A stretch of 64,000 bases of DNA. Source: Nonomuraea turcica (lineage in GTDB: Bacteria > Actinomycetota > Actinomycetes > Streptosporangiales > Streptosporangiaceae). Of this stretch, positions 22,461 through 30,263 are shown in pieces. The stretch lies in contig NZ_JAUZQF010000043.1 in assembly GCF_030718205.1 (NCBI RefSeq), positions 1 to 64,000 on the forward strand, written 5' to 3'. The notes beneath the pieces were generated by a model, which made no database searches, was not told the DNA's origin, and saw only the letters and a list, made by a program, of their open reading frames with translations. The position numbers and the translations under genes are program-made. Positions within the stretch are counted from its first letter, which is position 1. Each line of letters starts with the position of its first letter.

Positions 22461-22929
22461 ATGGACTGCGGCTAGGTGGACCTGGTCGCGAATGCTGCCG
22501 CACGCCTGCCAGCGGCCGACGCGGGTTGGGATGCAGCCAGTCGGGCGACAGGTTCGGGCTCGGCCGGATGTCTCGCCCGTCGAATCGTGAGGTCCGGCTG
22601 GGTTGTATCGCTGCAGGAGATCTTGTGATGCCCTCGGGGTCGCATGGGTCTACGGACCCCGCTGTGTGCCCAAGGGCCGGAATGACGCTTCCCCTGCCGC
22701 CGCCCTCGATCTCGTCGATGATCGATACCGGATACCCTGCCGGGCGTGCGGCGAGTAATGACTCGCCGGACGGCGTGGCTCGCGCTCGCGGCGGTGGCGG
22801 GGGTGTTGATGATGAGGCGTTCCCGGCGTCTCGCAGCCACGCGAGAGCGCCCGGCGCAGCATCAGGCCGAGCCGACGCCCACCGTCTCCGCTGACGCTCC
22901 TGTTCCCGAACAGCCTGCCGCCGTACAGT
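22461..22929. other. Gene-free part of the IS graveyard
   Basis: No gene I can support. A short plus-strand frame (22746-22952) with a hydrophobic start has no ribosome site and overlaps a transposase remnant. Confidence 0.4.
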
Positions 22930-23154
22930 TCCTTGCGGAGCCGGGCGATTAGCTCGACGGTGCCGGCGTCCAGCGCGGCCGGGTGAGGTGCACGGGCGAC
23001 GCGATCGCGGCTCGAACGCCGCGTCGCCCTCGGTCCCATAGCGGGCGATGAGCTTGGGCACCCAGCCTTCGGACACCCCGTAGGAGCCGGCGACCTCCGC
23101 GTACGGGCGGCTTTCGACGTCAACGGCGGTGATGATGAGTCTGGCTTTGGACAC
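22930..23154 (-). pseudogene. IS481-type transposase N-terminal remnant, frameshifted
   Basis: Starting at GTG 23154, the frame reads KARLIITAVDVESRPYAEVA then YGVSEGWVPKLIARYGTEG and AFEPRSRRP, the HTH of IS481-family (integrase-core) transposases. The homology then shifts frame (LDAGTVELIARLRKEL) and ends near 22930. The DDE catalytic core is missing. Confidence 0.65.
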
Positions 23155-23363
23155 ACCGGCCAGACTCGTGATCGCGAAGGATTCCTCTCTCCGGAGACAC
23201 TCTCAACAGGGCGGCTGCTGGTCTGCGTGGAGATCTTCTCGGAAAGATCCGGGTGACGTCCTCGGCCTTGAGCGCACCGAGCTGGGTGTGCCACCGCGGC
23301 GGCGGGGAAAGCCAGTAAACCGAGGCAGAGCACCGCACGGGCCGCGCCGGTCACGGCGCGAAA
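23155..23363. other. Gap between transposase remnant and small membrane ORF
   Basis: About 210 bp in which I see no gene or clear signal. Confidence 0.4.
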
Positions 23364-23543
23364 TCAGGGGCTCTTCTGCCCCCGGTCGAACGCCCCTGTG
23401 TGGTTCATGATTGATGTAACGAGGGTGGCTGTTGCGATGAAGGTGCCTCCGCTCCATACAAGAGCTCCAGCCATCAGTACGCCGTTCTCCCGCGCGACGA
23501 TGAGTGCGATGAGCGCGATCACCAGCGAAAGCAGTGAACACAT
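23364..23543 (-). CDS. Small two-TM protein whose start codon lies in an IS terminal repeat
   Basis: A 59-residue, very hydrophobic protein: one helix at about 2-21 (SLLSLVIALIALIVARENG) and one at about 24-46 (MAGALVWSGGTFIATATLV), then a polar tail ending DRGQKSP. The ATG (23543) is one base past the transposase stop and inside the element's inverted repeat, so the original 5' end was replaced or displaced by the insertion and expression may now depend on the IS. I do not recognise the family; small proteins of this shape occur in other actinomycetes. Confidence 0.5.
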   Translation of the reverse strand: MCSLLSLVIALIALIVARENGVLMAGALVWSGGTFIATATLVTSIMNHTGAFDRGQKSP

Positions 23544-23544
23544 T

Positions 23545-24315
23545 TCATCCCTGTGCGACCTCGTAGTTCTGCAGGACAGCGATGGCCTTGCACAGGTGTC
23601 CGGCCTTGAGCGGGCAACAACGAAGCTTGCGGAGAATCCTCCAACTCTTGAGCTGGGCATTCGCGCGTTCGCCGGGGCCACGCAGCCGGGCATGTGACCG
23701 GTTGGCTTGCTTTTGCGACTCGGGCTTGTTCTTGCCCTTGTATGGGGTGATGAGCGGTCCTTCGGCTCCCTGATAGCCCTTGTCGGCGAGGGTGAGGATG
23801 CCGACCTCCTCCAGCTCGCGCAGGATGCCCCAGATCCGGGCCGCGCTCAGGTCGTGCGTCTTGCCGGGCAGCGACCCCGACGTCCAGATGATGGTCCCGT
23901 CCGGGGAGGCGATGACCTGGATGTTCATCCCGTGCACGCGATGCTTGCCGGAGTAGTACGGCCGGTCGGCTTTGACGCGGTCGGTGGGGATGAGCATGCC
24001 ATCCAGCACCAGGTAATGCAGCCCGTCCTTCTTGGCCTTGCGTAAGGCCTGGCCGAGCTTGGGCGAGCGGGCCGACAGCAGCTTGACCGTCTCCCGCACA
24101 TAGCGCCACGCGGTCGCAGTCGACACCCCGAAACCGGCGGCCAGTTCGGCGAAGGTCTCGCCCTTGCGCAGGTAGACCAGGACCAGCAGGGCTTGCTGTC
24201 CGGCATTGAGTCGCCGCCAGGGGGATCGGATCGTCTTGCGGTACCGGCGCAGCACCCCGGCGAGGTAGTTCAGCGTTGCACGCGACAAATCGACGGCGGC
24301 GCGGTAGAACAGCAC
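23545..24315 (-). CDS. IS5-family DDE transposase
   Basis: A 256-residue single-frame transposase with an N-terminal HTH (ALLVLVYLRKGETFAELAAG and FGVSTATAWRYVRE, a Tnp_4-type HTH) and a DDE_Tnp_4-like core: LVLDGMLIPTDR (first Asp), HDLSAARIWGIL, LADKGYQGAEG (second Asp), and a C-terminal GERANAQLKSWRIL (Glu). No frameshift is seen. The stop codon lies in the left terminal repeat. A large hairpin sits just upstream and may restrict translation from outside transcription, as in other IS elements (inference). Confidence 0.88.
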   Translation of the reverse strand: MLFYRAAVDLSRATLNYLAGVLRRYRKTIRSPWRRLNAGQQALLVLVYLRKGETFAELAAGFGVSTATAWRYVRETVKLLSARSPKLGQALRKAKKDGLHYLVLDGMLIPTDRVKADRPYYSGKHRVHGMNIQVIASPDGTIIWTSGSLPGKTHDLSAARIWGILRELEEVGILTLADKGYQGAEGPLITPYKGKNKPESQKQANRSHARLRGPGERANAQLKSWRILRKLRCCPLKAGHLCKAIAVLQNYEVAQG

Positions 24316-24318
24316 CTG

Positions 24319-24374
24319 AAGCTCCTGGTGATGACGGCGAAGATTGTGGTGATCAACCCCTCTACCAGGAGCTT
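24319..24374. repeat. Inverted repeat upstream of the IS5-type transposase
   Basis: Twelve-base arms GAAGCTCCTGGT (24319-24330) and ACCAGGAGCTTC (24363-24374) are perfectly complementary around a 32-nt loop, positioned just before the transposase start. It could sequester the ribosome site in read-through transcripts. Confidence 0.6.
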
Positions 24375-24460
24375 CTTCACGTCATCGGCCGAACACCAGC
24401 ATCGCGATCATGCTGTGACCAGCGGTCCCGCCGTATGGGCATGAAATGGGTTCAGTATGT

Positions 24461-24960
24461 CGATAGCCAAGCAGAGCGCGATGCGCGTGGTGATGCTCAT
24501 TTCTTCTCATTTCGGTGAGATGGATCGTAATTGGAGGAATCGTTCGGATGTCCATCAATCCCGAGTTCTGGGTGCTCGGCGTTCGTAGCAGTTGAGAGCC
24601 GTAACGGTAGGGATGGACGGGGATCTGGTTGAAACTAAGTCGACAAGTATCGGCTGCCTGTCCGCGGCGACGTGAGGTGGCGGCCGGACGCTGCGATGGG
24701 GGCGCGAAGGTCGACGGGGTCGAAGGCTTGGACCGAATGATCTGTGTGAAGCTCTGGTGACGCCGGGGCCACGTGGGGTTCCAAGCGCGATAAAGATCAT
24801 CACGGGGTCTAGATCATGGACTGCCCCTTTCATCTGCTGGTCTACCGAATGGCGGGCCGGGGTCGAGGGAAGGCGGGTTGTCACTTCGGCGACTCTCGTC
24901 CGTCGTCGCCCCTGATTATGACGGTTTGTGGGCTGTGACGCTTGTGCAAATGCATGTGCA
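24461..24960. other. 500-bp gap downstream of the IS5-type element
   Basis: No gene I can support. A 15-codon frame beginning ATG 24549 with a GGAGG site at 24533-24537 exists but is too short to judge. GC is below the local average. Confidence 0.4.
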
Positions 24961-25038
24961 GATATAAATCTTCTCCTGGAGGATGAGAATCCTCTCCCCT
25001 GGTCCGCATCTGAGAGCTTCTCGTGGAAGATTTATGTC
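24961..25038. repeat. AT-rich imperfect inverted repeat
   Basis: Arms GATATAAATCTTC (24961-24973) and GAAGATTTATGTC (25026-25038) match at 12 of 13 positions around a 52-bp centre that holds a further short hairpin. Unusually AT-rich for this genome. It may be a MITE-like relic or a regulatory hairpin. Confidence 0.5.
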
Positions 25039-25224
25039 TTTTCATCCCTTTTGTGCTGCTTGTCGTAATGAATGACCACGGAAGGTATCTGCACGTGCAA
25101 GAGCGGAGATGGACGAGAGTGGCTCCGGCGCTGTACGGGAAGAACTGGCAAGGGTGTGCGATGCCCGATGTCCTCTTTGCCGCAAACGCCAGCTCGCCAG
25201 CGCCGGGGATCCAAGGCGGTCAAG

Positions 25225-25375
25225 GAGGGTGTTCCAGCAGGTCGCCTGGCCCGCGGCAGCTTGAGTCGGCGCCGGGTGCGTGGCTGAACCGCTGGTGGGT
25301 GATGGCGATTGACGGGTTCGTCGTGGACCTGCCCGACACCGAAACCAACGTCGGTCGATGTGGAGCTTGTTGAGC
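25225..25375 (+). pseudogene. IS4-type transposase remnant, frameshifted
   Basis: Two plus-strand frames join as VFQQVAWPAA then APGAWLNRWWVMAIDGF and VVDLPDTETNV. The MAIDGFVVDLPDTxxN block with the first catalytic Asp is typical of IS4-type transposases. Everything else of the roughly 400-residue protein is missing. Confidence 0.6.
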
Positions 25376-25700
25376 ATGGTGAGATGCCGTAGGCCCGTCA
25401 GCGAGGTGATTGTACTCAGCTGGAGTTCGGTCCTGCCCTCGTGTCGGAACGCCGGGGCGAGCAGGTGCTCGGCGAATCCGTCCGGGTCGCGGGCCGCCCT
25501 CCACAGCTGAAAGAGCAGCTTGGAGGCGTACTTATCCTTGCTGGTGAAGCGGGCGGCCAGTTTCAGGGCGTCCCCGCCGTCGTCCGGTGTGGACAGCAGC
25601 ACGAGTTCCCGGATGGCCTCGCGCGCCTCGACCGGCTTGACGGTCTCCAGAAGCGCTCTTAACTGATCGAGCCGGGCTGAGGTGTCGTCGCCTCCGCTCC
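25355..25700 (-). pseudogene. Hypothetical protein fragment
   Basis: A minus-strand frame with protein-like composition: RALLETVKPVEAREAIREL, LLSTPDDGGDALKLAARFT, KYASKLLFQLWRAARDPDG, TSLTGLRHLTMLNKLHI. It has no start codon, runs into unrelated sequence at the IS4 remnant, and so is probably a truncated gene. A GTG at 25602 could start a shorter product. I do not recognise the family. Confidence 0.35.
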
Positions 25701-25951
25701 TGTCGTTGGTGTGCGTACCGGGGCGAGGTCGGCTGCGTCCTGGGAGAGACTGTGGGGCTGGCTGGAGGCGTCGAATCGATTCGACTGGACCTTAAGCGCC
25801 CCCTGGTGCGATGGTCAAGAGCGAGAAACGTGCGTGACACGTCGCCGCCATGTCGCCGTCAGGCGAGCCGTAATCCTGGAAGCAGGCGTGCACGTGCGCG
25901 AGTGCCGCCGCCCTCAGCTTGAGCGACCTGCGGATCTACGAGCCCCTGTGG
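25701..25951. other. Gap before the LacI gene
   Basis: I see no gene or clear signal in this 250-bp interval. Confidence 0.4.
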
Positions 25952-26968
25952 TCAGGCGCGTGGCCGGGCGGGCCCGGTTGTGCCGCGGAGCGAGATCGGC
26001 GGGGCGACCAGGAGGTGCCGGTGCGGGATGGCCGGGTCGGCGATCCGCTGGATGAGTAGCTCGACGGCCCGGGCGCCCATATCGTCGGCCGGGACGTCGG
26101 CGGCGGTGAGCGGCGGATGCAGGCTCTCGGCCCAGTGCTGGGCGGCCACGCCCGCGACGGAGAAGTCCCCGGGCACGGTCAAGCCCGCTTCGTCCAGTGC
26201 GCGGTACATGCCGGACACCGCCGCCTCGTTGATGGTGGCGATGGCGGTCAGGTCCGGTTGCTGAGCAAGGAGTTGCTGGAGGCACGACTGTCCGGATGGG
26301 GGGTCATCGCCGCAGCAGACCCGCACGCCGTGCAGGCCGCGTTCGGCGATGGCGCGGTCGAAGCCGGCCTGCGCGCGGTGGCCCGGGCCGTATCCGGCGG
26401 CGACCAGCTCGGCGTTGCGGTTGACCAGCGCCAGATGCCGATGGCCGAGGTCGGCGAGGTGGTGGACGCACTTGGCGATGAGCGTCTCGTAGTCGATGTC
26501 CACCCAGGACATGTCCTCGGGGTGGCGGGTGCGGCCGATGCCGACGAACGGCAGGCCGCTCTCGAGCAGCCGGGCGACCCGGTCGTCCTCCAGGCGGATC
26601 TCCATGAGGACGACGCCGTCCACGCGCCGTCCGGTGACGACGCGCTCGAAGGAGCGGTCGTGCTCGCCGCCCGAGGGTGAGAGCAGGACGTCCAGGTCGG
26701 CGCGGGCGGCGGCGTCGACCACGCTGGCCACGAAGCCGAGCTGCATGTCGGTCAGGCGCCGGCCGGCCGGCGGTATGACCAGGCCGATCGTGCGGGTGCG
26801 GCCCTCCTTCAGCGCCCTGGCGGACGCGTTGGGCCGGTAGCCCAGCTCGTCGATGACGGTCAGGATGCGGCGTTTGGTCTCCTCCGAGACCGGGCGCTTG
26901 CCGGTGAGCGCGTACGAGACGGTGCTGCGCGACACGCCCGCCCGCTTGGCGATCTCTCCGATGTTCAC
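25952..26968 (-). CDS. LacI-family repressor of the adjacent ABC/glycosidase operon
   Basis: A 338-residue regulator. The HTH is at residues 2-23 (NIGEIAKRAGVSRSTVSYAL, then TGKRPVSEETKRRIL), followed by the periplasmic-binding-like domain (RTIGLVIPPAGRRL; GRRVDGVVLMEI; DDMGARAVELLIQRI). GTG 26968 follows GAGGAG at 8 nt. Related palindromes occur in the divergent promoter (27012-27150) and upstream of the secreted glycosidase (33883, 33961), so it probably represses all three transcription units until a sugar binds. The ligand is likely an oligosaccharide released by the secreted enzyme (inference). Confidence 0.9.
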   Translation of the reverse strand: MNIGEIAKRAGVSRSTVSYALTGKRPVSEETKRRILTVIDELGYRPNASARALKEGRTRTIGLVIPPAGRRLTDMQLGFVASVVDAAARADLDVLLSPSGGEHDRSFERVVTGRRVDGVVLMEIRLEDDRVARLLESGLPFVGIGRTRHPEDMSWVDIDYETLIAKCVHHLADLGHRHLALVNRNAELVAAGYGPGHRAQAGFDRAIAERGLHGVRVCCGDDPPSGQSCLQQLLAQQPDLTAIATINEAAVSGMYRALDEAGLTVPGDFSVAGVAAQHWAESLHPPLTAADVPADDMGARAVELLIQRIADPAIPHRHLLVAPPISLRGTTGPARPRA

Positions 26969-27011
26969 CCGTGCTCCTCGTCCGAATCCGCCGGTCGGCG
27001 ACCATCGTAGG

Positions 27012-27025
27012 TCGAACCGGTTCAT
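27012..27025. promoter_or_regulatory. LacI operator near the repressor gene
   Basis: TCGAACCGGTTCAT contains the palindrome GAACCGGTTC, 46 bp from the repressor start, suggesting autoregulation. It matches the CGAACCGATTCG family at the downstream sites with the centre CG versus AT changed. Confidence 0.6.
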
Positions 27026-27123
27026 GCGAGGTACCCACCCCGGTGCCGCGGCGAAGACGTATCGATTGCCGCAAGGCTTCCGCCCGCCCATTGACGCGCA
27101 GGACGGAGCGGGCCTATCTTCGG

Positions 27124-27150
27124 TCGAACCGATTCGGCGAACCGATTCGA
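27124..27150. promoter_or_regulatory. Tandem LacI operators before the ABC operon
   Basis: CGAACCGATTCG occurs twice, at 27125-27136 and 27138-27149, with one base between, about 50 bp upstream of the solute-binding gene. Head-to-tail sites would favour cooperative repression. Confidence 0.72.
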
Positions 27151-27198
27151 CTTCGAATGGAAACAGCCGCGTAACGCCTGTCTGCGGAGGTCAGATCA

Positions 27199-28476
27199 AT
27201 GAGATCAGCGGCAAGGAGCCGGCGTACCGCCGGTGTGAGCCTGGCGGTCCTGGCCGCCATGGGCGGGCTCGCCGCCTGCGGCTCGTCATCGTCCGGCGGC
27301 GACGGCGGCTCGACGAGCGCGAGCCAGGCCGCCGGGGGCGGCGCCTACACGATCTGGGACCCCTACCCCCAGTACGACAAGAGCTCGGAGTGGGTGAAGC
27401 TCCTCGAGACGTGCGGCACCCAGGCCGGGGTGAAGGTCGAGCGGACCGGCTACGACACCAGCGACCTGACCAACAAGGCGCTGCTGGCCGCCCAGCAGGG
27501 CAACTCGCCGGACGTGCTCATCGTGGACAACCCCGTGGTCTCGACGCTGGCCGAGGGCGGGGTCCTGACCACCACGGAGGAGAACAAGCTCGACGTCTCC
27601 GCGATCGAGCCGAACCTGCTGGCCGCCGGGCAGATCGGCGGCAAGACCTACGGCGTTCCCATCGGCGCCAACACCCTGGCCCTCTACTACAACAAGGACG
27701 TCCTGAAGAAGGCCGGCGTGGACGTCGCCTCCGTCAAGGACTGGGCGTCGCTGACCGCGGCGCTGGAGAAGGTGAAGGCGTCCGGCAAGAAGGGCATCAC
27801 GTTCTCGGCGATCGGCACCGAGGAGGGCAGCTTCCAGTTCCTGCCCTGGTTCTGGGGCTCCGGCGCGAACCTCACCAAGCTCGACTCCCCCGAGGGCGTC
27901 TCCGCGGTGGCGCTGTGGACGGACTGGCTGAAGAAGGGGTACGCCCCCAACTCCGTCATCAACAACACCCAGACCACGAGCTGGCAGGAGTTCGCCGCCG
28001 GCGACTACGCCTTCGCCGAGAACGGCACCTGGCAGCTCGCCAACGCCAAGAAGGCCGGCTTCGACTACGGCATCATCCCCATCCCGGGCAAGGACGGCGG
28101 CACCGCCCCCGCTCCGACCGGCGGCGAGTTCGTCAGCATCCCGGTGCAGTCCGACACCGCCCGCTACGCCACCTCCCAGAAGCTCGTGACCTGCCTGACC
28201 AGCACCGACAACTCGCTCACCACGACGACCACCCTCTCCTACATCGCGCCCACCGAAGCGGTGCAGGCCAAGCAGGTGGCGGCGAACCCCGATCTGACGG
28301 TGTGGGTCGAGGCGGTCAAGGCGGCCAAGGGCCGCACCAGCGACGACTTGGGGACGAAATACCCGAAGATCTCCGAACCGATGTGGGGCGCGGTGCAGGC
28401 GGCGCTGAGCGGCTCGAAGTCGCCGCAGGACGCCATGGCGGCGGCCCAGTCCGCGGCGGCGAGCGCGACCCAGTAG
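27199..28476 (+). CDS. ABC sugar-binding lipoprotein (CUT1 type)
   Basis: A 425-residue extracellular solute-binding lipoprotein with signal peptide and lipobox (GGLAACGSS, lipid cysteine about residue 27). The family-1 fold shows YTIWDPYPQYDKSSEW, LLAAQQGNSPDVLIVDNP, TYGVPIGANTLALYYNKDVL and FAENGTWQLANAKKAGF. CUT1 binding proteins bind oligosaccharides and deliver them to the MalF/MalG-type permeases that follow. ATG 27199 follows GCGGAGG. Expression is probably controlled by the two tandem operators upstream. Confidence 0.9.
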   Translation: MRSAARSRRTAGVSLAVLAAMGGLAACGSSSSGGDGGSTSASQAAGGGAYTIWDPYPQYDKSSEWVKLLETCGTQAGVKVERTGYDTSDLTNKALLAAQQGNSPDVLIVDNPVVSTLAEGGVLTTTEENKLDVSAIEPNLLAAGQIGGKTYGVPIGANTLALYYNKDVLKKAGVDVASVKDWASLTAALEKVKASGKKGITFSAIGTEEGSFQFLPWFWGSGANLTKLDSPEGVSAVALWTDWLKKGYAPNSVINNTQTTSWQEFAAGDYAFAENGTWQLANAKKAGFDYGIIPIPGKDGGTAPAPTGGEFVSIPVQSDTARYATSQKLVTCLTSTDNSLTTTTTLSYIAPTEAVQAKQVAANPDLTVWVEAVKAAKGRTSDDLGTKYPKISEPMWGAVQAALSGSKSPQDAMAAAQSAAASATQ

Positions 28477-28480
28477 CGGC

Positions 28481-29443
28481 ATGAACCACGTCACGCAGAC
28501 GGCGGTGCGTCCCGCCCGCGGCTCCGCCCCGGCACGGGGGCGGGGCCATCGGGCGGCGCGCACCAGATCCGGGCAGTGGGCGGCGTGGGCGTTCCTCGCC
28601 CCGGTCGTCGCCTACCTGCTCGTGTTCTACGCCTATCCGCTCTATCGCAACGTCGAGCTGAGCCTGCGCAACTACACGGTGCGCTCGTTCGTGCAGGGCG
28701 ACGCGCCGTTCGCCGGGGTCGACAACTACGCCAAGGTCTTCGGCGACGCCACGTTCGGGCCCGCGCTGTGGCACACGGTGGTGTTCACGCTGGTGTCGCT
28801 GGTCTTTCAGTTCGGCATCGGGCTCGCGCTGGCGTTGTTCTTCGTCAAGCACTTCCGGCTGTCGGCCACGTTGCGGGCGCTGTTCCTGGTGCCCTGGCTA
28901 CTGCCGCTCATCGTGTCGGCCTCGACCTGGTCGTGGATGCTCAACAGCGACTCCGGCGTGGTCAACGCGGCGCTGAGCTGGTTCGGGATCGGCCCGGTGA
29001 ACTGGCTGACCTCGCCGGACTGGTCGCTGTGGTCGGTGATCATCGCCAACATTTGGATCGGCATCCCGTTCAACCTGGTGGTGCTCTACTCCGGATTGCA
29101 GGCGATCCCCGCGGTCGTGTACGAGGCCGCCGCGCTGGACGGGGCGAGCGCCTGGCAGCGCTTCTGGAAGGTCACTTTCCCGCTGCTGCGCCCGGTGTCG
29201 GCGATCACCATCCTGCTCGGTCTGGTCTACACGCTGAAGGTGTTCGACATCATCTGGATCATGACCAAGGGCGGGCCGAGCGGGTCGTCGACCACGTTCG
29301 CCACCTGGTCCTACCGGCTCGGCTTCGGCAACCTGGTGCCCTCCTTCGGGCCCGGCGCGGCCGTGGGCAACCTGCTGATCGTGATGGCGCTGGTCTTCGG
29401 GCTGATCTACATCCGCGTGCAGCGAAGGCAGGCACTGGTATGA
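28481..29443 (+). CDS. ABC sugar permease, MalF type
   Basis: A 320-residue inner-membrane permease with about six helices; the first follows an Arg-rich N-terminus. The cytoplasmic EAA loop that docks the ATPase reads YEAAALDGASAWQRFWKVTF. It starts 4 bp after the binding-protein stop and its own stop overlaps the next ATG. No ATPase gene is in the operon; actinomycete CUT1 systems commonly use a shared MsiK-type ATPase encoded elsewhere. Confidence 0.9.
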   Translation: MNHVTQTAVRPARGSAPARGRGHRAARTRSGQWAAWAFLAPVVAYLLVFYAYPLYRNVELSLRNYTVRSFVQGDAPFAGVDNYAKVFGDATFGPALWHTVVFTLVSLVFQFGIGLALALFFVKHFRLSATLRALFLVPWLLPLIVSASTWSWMLNSDSGVVNAALSWFGIGPVNWLTSPDWSLWSVIIANIWIGIPFNLVVLYSGLQAIPAVVYEAAALDGASAWQRFWKVTFPLLRPVSAITILLGLVYTLKVFDIIWIMTKGGPSGSSTTFATWSYRLGFGNLVPSFGPGAAVGNLLIVMALVFGLIYIRVQRRQALV

Positions 29444-30246
29444 GGCACTGGAAGACCGCGGTCGGCCTGGTGCTGACCGGCGTGATGCTGTTCCCGGTCT
29501 ACTGGATGATCAACGTGTCCTTCACCCGGGACACCGACATGCGCAAAAGCCCGCCGAACTGGTTCCCGATCGACGGCACCCTGGAGGGCTACCGGGCGGT
29601 GCTGGACCAGCAGCTTCCCTACCTGGGTGTGAGCCTGGTGGTCGGGCTGGGCACGGTGGCGCTGACGCTGCTGCTCGCGACGCCGGCCGCGTACTCGCTG
29701 GCCAAGCTGCGCCCGCGAGGTGGCGGAGTGCTGAGTTTCGTGCTGCTGATCGCGCAGATGATCCCCGGGATCATCATGGCGATGGGCTTCTACGCCATCT
29801 TCCTCAGCGCCGGCGTGCTCAACACCGTTCCCGGGCTCATCGTGGCCGACTCCACCCTCGCCGTGCCGTTCGCGGTGCTGATCCTCACCACGTTCATGTC
29901 CGGCATCCCCGAGGAGCTGCTGCAGGCCGCCCGCACCGACGGCGCCGGCGTGGTGCGCACGTTCTGGTCGATCGTGCTGCCGGTCAGCCGCAACTCGCTC
30001 ATCACGGTGTCGCTGTTCGCGTTCCTGTGGGCGTGGTCGGACTTCATCTTCGCCAGCACCCTCGACCAGGGCGGCGACCACCAGCCGATCACCCTCGGCA
30101 TCTACCACTACATCGGCAACAACAACCAGGAGTGGAACGCCATCATGGCCACCGCCGTGATCGCCTCCATCCCGGCGACCATCCTGCTCGTCGTCGCCCA
30201 GCGCTACGTCGCCGCCGGCGTCACCGCGGGCGCTGTCAAAGATTGA
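29440..30246 (+). CDS. ABC sugar permease, MalG type
   Basis: A 268-residue permease with six predicted helices and the EAA motif LLQAARTDGAGVVRTFWSIV. The ATG overlaps the MalF-type stop (ATGA). The C-terminal end is typical for MalG-type partners. It pairs with the preceding permease to form the translocation channel. Confidence 0.9.
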   Translation: MRHWKTAVGLVLTGVMLFPVYWMINVSFTRDTDMRKSPPNWFPIDGTLEGYRAVLDQQLPYLGVSLVVGLGTVALTLLLATPAAYSLAKLRPRGGGVLSFVLLIAQMIPGIIMAMGFYAIFLSAGVLNTVPGLIVADSTLAVPFAVLILTTFMSGIPEELLQAARTDGAGVVRTFWSIVLPVSRNSLITVSLFAFLWAWSDFIFASTLDQGGDHQPITLGIYHYIGNNNQEWNAIMATAVIASIPATILLVVAQRYVAAGVTAGAVKD

Positions 30247-30263
30247 GAAGGGACCCTCACTTC

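Larger units (their letters stand above)
23531..24460 (-). mobile_element. IS5-type insertion sequence, apparently intact, about 930 bp
   Basis: It contains one complete DDE transposase gene. Imperfect terminal repeats are visible: left 23533-23548 and right 24441-24456, sharing CTGAAC/TGAAC then CATTTCAT when one is reversed (about 15 of 18 match). Exact tips and target duplication are uncertain. The left repeat contains the transposase stop codon. An internal hairpin (24319-24330 with 24363-24374, arms GAAGCTCCTGGT) lies upstream of the gene. Confidence 0.7.

Noticed and set aside
22746-22952. Plus-strand 68-residue frame with a hydrophobic start (TAWLALAAVAGVLMM)
   Set aside because: No ribosome site, overlaps the IS481 remnant, and sits in scrambled DNA; it could be real but I cannot support it.
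24549-24596. 15-codon frame behind a GGAGG site
   Set aside because: Too short to judge and the context is degraded DNA.
28576-29439. Upstream extension of the MalG-type permease frame through the MalF-type gene
   Set aside because: It is the +1 frame of the upstream permease; the real start is the ATGA overlap at 29440.
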